DNA from: Symbiodinium natans
Lineage: Eukaryota > Sar > Dinophyceae > Suessiales > Symbiodiniaceae
Assembly (NCBI GenBank): GCA_905221605.1
Contig: CAJNDS010002662.1
Location: forward strand, 290,001-323,942
Direction: 5' to 3'
DNA: 33,942 nt
The notes below the pieces were generated by a model. It was not told where the DNA came from. It worked only from the letters and a program-made list of their open reading frames with translations, and made no database searches. Both the position numbers and the translations under genes were made by a program. Shown piece after piece: positions 29,315-33,942 of this stretch; position 1 is the stretch's first letter; each line of letters starts with the position of its first letter.

Positions 29315-32300
29315 ATGAGCAACTTCCCAAAGCCAATGCGAGTCTGTCGGCCGACAGTGCCCCAACTGCCTGGGACTTCATACATGCCTGTCAGAGCCCG
29401 AATGTTGGGTTTGCTTTCCCAGCCAGGCGTTGGCTCGAGCATTTTGTGTAGTTTCGCGGAATTATGGTTCCTTGAACCTCTGCTCCATTCTGCTCCCAAA
29501 ACATTGCAGGATGGTGATCGAAGGTCAGAGTTGCCTAATAAGCGCTTGTGAGTCACATAAGGAAGCATCTGCACTGTAAGCCTAGACTCTCCCGGAAGGT
29601 CCCTTGAAGGACAAGCTGGAAGCCTTGAAGTTCAAGCCGACATCTAGACGGACCGGCAAGCCGTTGGTTGGGACAGCCCCTGCTTCTGCAACTCCAGCTT
29701 CAACCCCGACCACACCAGTGAACGCACGGCAAAGTAGTGTGGGAGGCCTAGCAGTTCATGTCAGCGTGAGGTGTCGGCCGGCCACTTCTTCCAAGCAGGT
29801 CATTGATGTTTCTTCCGAGCCTCTGGGAGGAGACAAGGTTGCCTTGAAACTGACGGCACCTAAATCGGGAAACGAGGGCGAGGATGATAAGGCGGCCGCA
29901 CGAGCGTACCGCTGCAACACCTACTATGGCCCCTCGGCTTCCCAAGAAGAAGTCGCATCCTCCGCAGCATCGCTTGTCCAGCATGCAATGGAAGGCGGAA
30001 GCGGCAGTATTCTTTGTCACGGCATCACTGGAAGTGGTAAAACTCACACGATGTGTGGGACCTCGAATGCCTCTGGCACCTCTGGTATCGTGCAAAGCGT
30101 AGGGAGGCGCATGTTCGAGCACATCCGGGATCAAGTTGCCTCTGGCCGAGTCTACATGGTTGAGGCCTCGTATGTACAGATATTCTCAGCCGATGGCTCC
30201 ACAGAGCAGCTGATCGACTTGCTTGCCGACACTGAGACTGACCTCGAGATCAAGCAAGATCCACGCAATCCGCTGTCCTTTGTTTGTGCGGGCTTGCAAC
30301 GCATCCCCATTCGATCTCCGGATGACATGCAGCAAGTGCTCAACAAAGGACTGCAGCGCAGCCAGGCAAAAGAAAATGCGGGCATCGCCGCCGCTAGATC
30401 GCATTGCCTGTTTATGCTGACCGTGGAGAGTATGTCAGAACAGTCTTCAAATGGCGATTCTGGAGTCACAAAGGGAAAGCTGGTCCTTGTGGACCTAGCC
30501 GGCTCTGAGAGCATGTTGAAAGCTTCAAGCTCAGATGTTGCCAGAAGGCAGGCCCTGGGTATCAATCGTACCCTGGCATCCTTAAGCATGGCCGTAAACA
30601 GCACCAGTGGAGCCTCGGCCGTCAAGGGCTCCTGCTTGACCCAGTTTCTCAGAGACTGCATGGGCGGAAGTGCACGAACGCTGGTGGTTGCAACCATTGG
30701 CCCAGAACTGGAGGACATGGAGGAAACAATCAAAACGCTGACATATGCGCAGCAGATGATGACGAGCCTGACGGTACGAACCTCAAACGTGGGTCTGAAC
30801 CGTTCCTCGGAGCACCATAGACATACTCAGCACAATGTAGTATGTCTTCACATGCCTTGCCGGATGTGGGCTGCTGTCAGGCATTGATCAGGATCAGAGT
30901 TCTCTGATGCAGATGCGAGACAGACACAACGAGTGCATCCGGATGCTCAAGGACAAGGTGAGTGATTCCAGGGAGGAGGAGCAAGAGGAAAGAAGGAGGC
31001 AGAACCTTCAGAATGCATGTTTGATAACGGTAAGATTCACATAACATTCATGTACTAAATGCACGATTTCTAAGTGCTACACCTAAGCACCAAGCCTGGT
31101 TAGCACAAGGTTGCAGACTGAGATGAACGAGATCAATCAGCGACTTCTGACCAAAGACTCGGCAGAGAAGACACTGGAGGATGGGAAACCAAACCTAAAA
31201 GTTTTAACACAATCTGGCTGCAAGTGCTTGCCAAGAAAGTTGCAAAACAGAGTGCGGAGATGACAGGGCCGACGTCTGAAGCCTTGCATGCTTGGCATCT
31301 GGCAGGAAATGCGACAACAGCAGTTTAGCAAGATGGATGCCATGAGCTCCTCGCCTGCATCTTTTCAAAAAAGCCCGGGGGGGGGCGGGGTATCTTGATG
31401 CAGTCTTAAGACTCTTCTCGCATCCTCGGCCCAGGAACAGAGATCTCAGAGGCGATGAACAATCAGATGGACATGCTGAGGAAGCAATCCCAGGTGGAGC
31501 TGGAAAGCTTGCGAGCGACCGTGGAGAAGTCGCAACAAGAATCCGAACGCGTGCCCCTCGCCGGGCAAACATATAATCCACACATATCCATACTGTTTCA
31601 TAAGCATTCAAAAGGCCTTTGAGTGCTACTGCCAACAGTGACTGTATGCGGCTAGAATCTGTCTGGCCTGAGAGCATGTTGTCTCACTCTTAGGAAGAAG
31701 GAAGCAGAGGCCGGCACGAAAGCACCAGCAGAAACTTCAAAGCGAGTGCTGTGATCAGTCTCTGTGACCTTTGTGACTTATCAGCTGTGGACACAGGCCC
31801 ATGAAGCAGCCGTCGTCAAGCTGCAGGCAATTGGGAAATGGAGGAAGGTAACAAAACGCGCCAATGCTCAAAGACATAGATGGCCGGAAATGTTTTGTAA
31901 CAGGTGTTGTTATTGACTGCCCATAAGCAGGGCGCAACAAATACTGGGAATTGAATTAGGCCTTGAGTGCCGCAAGACTCAACTTTGTACTGTGATACAC
32001 CCACATCCGTTCTGGTCTTCCACGAGTTGTTATTTTTACTGGCTCGGCCTCTGGCAAGGCTACTCTTCAAGATGCTCAACAAGCGCGGAGAGCTGCTGAA
32101 GAAGAGGCTTTGCATGCAGAATGCAGGTGCAGGACCTCATGTAGCAAACTTTCAGCTGGCAGGCATCAACATTGAGGGTGAAGCTGGCGACAGCAGAAGA
32201 GCGTGCTAGCATGCTTTCTTCAAGACAGGAGGCCTTCTCTTTCCATGAGCTTGATGTCACCGAAAATGCACAATGCCTGTCACTTGCAGGAGCTGCGAAA

Positions 32301-32660
32301 GGAACGCGCAGAGTTTGATGAGGAGAGAAAACAGCTCAGGCTCGGCCTGTCTTGTAGGTCACATGTGTAGTCCATCAATTTCTCACCACGAAGTCACTCA
32401 GGGCAAGCTACAAAGCAAACACCGGATCCCAGGCAGCAGGGAGAGCAGCAATGGCAACGACTGGCGGTGGTCGAAGCTGAGCTTTCGAAGTTCAAGTCCG
32501 AAGCAGAGGCATTTTCCATAGCAATTCATGGACTTTCTCTCACAGTAGGACAGCTCGAGAGAGAGAGCATGCCAATGCACACGACGCGTTGGAGTTCATG
32601 TCAGCGGCCTTCGGGCGCCCCTTGGAGGTCCAGAAGAAAGAGATTGAACGACTCAACGCC
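29315..32660 (+). CDS. Kinesin with divergent motor and coiled-coil stalk
   Basis: Probable first exon 29315 (ATG, MSNFPKPMRV) to about 29450. The motor exon is 29599-30773. It has HVSVRCRP, the P-loop GITGSGKTHTM (usually GQTGSGKTYTM), switch II LVDLAGSES, GINRTLASLSMAVNS, and LTQFLRDCMGGSARTLVVA, all in kinesin order. Switch I reads GIAAARSH where the family has NxxSSRSH. The neck continues after a GT-AG, phase 0 intron (30774-30891): exon 30892-31029 (MQMRDRHNECIRMLKDK), 31117-31200 (TEMNEINQRLLTKD), 31306 onward (EMRQQQFSKMDAM), about 31433-31550 (MNNQMDMLRKQSQVELE), then about 31785-31848, 32057-32125, 32290-32353, 32404-32510 and 32549-32660 (EVQKKEIERLNA). These are Glu/Gln/Arg/Leu-rich coiled coils. 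The gene may continue past the GTAAGA donor at 32661. The subfamily is not assigned. Confidence 0.75.
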
Positions 32661-33942
32661 GTAAGAGGGGAGGCCCGCACTTGCCCGTGCATTATTGGAA
32701 GTGAATGTCAGAAACCACTTGTATAACAACGTAGAGCCTAGAGCTCCATGAATTGGTATTTTCGTATTTTGAGGTTTTGGAGTTTGAGGTTTGATTCCAG
32801 ATCAGATGATCAAGAGAGTAGATGTCTGACGATGTCTGATGCTGATTCTGATGCAGGACAGTGCAGTAGTCTGTGAAGCAGGTCGCTGGAAGAGGATAAG
32901 TAGATGAATGGCGTCAAGCAAGTTCGAAGTGGAATGTTCACGAGCTTCCATAGCTCCACCAGTAGTACTAGCCTGGAACATCCTGGAACCATAAACGACG
33001 AGAGGCTGCCGAACTGAACCTCAGAGCATGTCCTCAGCTCAAGCAGCGCCATGCACGCAACTTTCCATGCGTCGGGCCTCTCTCGAAGCTTGCAGTCTTC
33101 CAAACGAACAAACGCACCTTAAAGCATGCAAAGTCACAGGAGAGGGATACGCCTTGGTGCGCCTACATGGTTTTGTTTGCATGCAAGAACAGACTCAGTG
33201 AAGATTTGTTTGGGGGGGGGGGGGCAAGGCTGGCTGGAGTTTACGTTGCGTTTTTCTAGGGGCTGACTTGGAGCCTTCGGCTGCGGACCATTTGACCAAA
33301 CGAACAATCATTTGCTCTCTGAGTCCCCGTGCAGAAAACAAGTTAGTCTACATGAAAGGCGTTTACAGTTCTTAGGGCTTAGGGCGTGTAGGGCTTCAGT
33401 CTCAGCAGGGTTTTGTCATTTAGGAGGGGGTTTTGCATGTTGTTTGCGGTCAGGGGCCTTCGGTTTAGGGCCCGGGCCGTGCCATTTTTTGAGCAGGCTC
33501 CTGCATTTGCCTACTTCGTTTTCAGTGGAGTGGTTCTTCTTCAATCCCTAGAGCGGATAAAGAAGGCTCAACTGGGTTTCGACTCTTTTCCTGGGGCTGA
33601 GTTGGAGCCGTCGGCCGTCACCCAAGGATCCCATGACATCTCATGACCAAGGTACCAAGTCCGCTTGCCGGGTGGCGCGGCCGCCCTCTGGAGTTTCCTT
33701 CCTCCCCCCCTGTTTGCTCGGAGTTTTCGCATTTTCCGATTAACGGGGCTTCGCCCAACTGGCGACGCGTGATGGCGGGCCTTAGTGCGGGCCTTCAAGG
33801 CGGCCCTGAAGGCAAAGCCCGCTGAGGTGGCGACTGGTCACCGAGAACGTGCCGGCTTGATGTTGTGGGTTGAACCTATTGCGGCTGGGCCCCGGCAATT
33901 ACTCCCGTTGCTGCAGCCACTATCCCCGGTTGCAACAGGTCG
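32661..33942. other. Intron or intergenic end region with repeats
   Basis: Begins with the GTAAGA donor of the last seen kinesin exon. No further exon is convincing. It contains a G-run (about 33211-33224), a TTAGGGC stretch at 33371-33392, TTTAGGGC near 33463, and a pair of 25-base direct repeats. The final 300 bases are GC-rich with GCGGGCC/GGCGGCC words. Confidence 0.35.
33260..33617 (+). repeat. 25-base direct repeats 333 bases apart
   Basis: Both copies follow GGGGCTGAxTTGGAGCCxTC and end in GGCxG. Copy 1 is 33260-33284 and copy 2 is 33593-33617, with three differences. They enclose the TTAGGGC-containing segment. They could be edges of a small insertion or two copies of a dispersed repeat. 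Confidence 0.6.

Noticed and set aside
33643-33825. 60-residue + strand ORF near the end
   Set aside because: GC-rich, no domain, no splice or start context beyond an ATG; it may be part of a repeat.

Overview
The window looks like nuclear DNA of a dinoflagellate, most likely a Symbiodiniaceae-type alga. The evidence is: small exons joined by introns of about 60-220 bases, about half of them with GC instead of GT donors; TTTAGGG-type telomere-like repeats inside the sequence; low coding density; every gene I can support on the + strand; and protein families that I know mainly from dinoflagellates. There is no bacterial gene layout and no rRNA, tRNA or CRISPR that I can see. Exon joins are my own reading from splice dinucleotides, reading phase and protein logic. 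No transcript data were available, and family names are from memory.

Left block, 1-11.3 kb. The base usage is distinctive, with frequent TGGCC, CCATGG, GCCAAG and TTGCCA words. It holds a set of small or medium genes of unknown function: a multi-exon protein (1-2138), two diverged CxxC zinc-ribbon-like paralogues (3586-3897 and 4091-4480), a proline-rich protein whose frame breaks (5351-6858), a lysine-rich protein with a CxxC cluster and a +1 frame break (about 7288-8872), and one long intronless ORF (9227-11308) with a D-D-E arrangement like CACTA/Plavaka transposases. Between them lie a 161-bp tandem duplication, a telomere-like array (4708-4863) and an AT-rich block with nested inverted repeats. 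It may be one large decaying mobile element or a cluster of element-borne genes.

Middle, 11.3-23 kb. An AT-rich spacer is followed by a CG-rich tandem array of about 111-bp units (11664-12470). Then come scattered candidate exons: an acidic and proline/serine-rich protein (12762-13635) and an ankyrin plus BTB-like gene (15609-17560). Long stretches show little I can assign, apart from two perfect 14-bp hairpins, G runs and a second telomere-like array.

Right block, 23-34 kb. The main finding is a gene at 23006-27724 whose eleven exons join in phase into 1145 codons plus a stop. It encodes three globin-like domains, an ankyrin-like region, a six-helix TRP-like cation channel and a Ser/Gly-rich tail. 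The first and third globins keep the proximal haem histidine and the middle one has lost it. The architecture suggests a haem-based gas- or redox-gated channel. Next come a small two-exon gene (27959-28374) and a kinesin (29315-32660) with an altered switch I and a long coiled-coil stalk in many small exons. The last 1.3 kb has repeats and no gene I can support.
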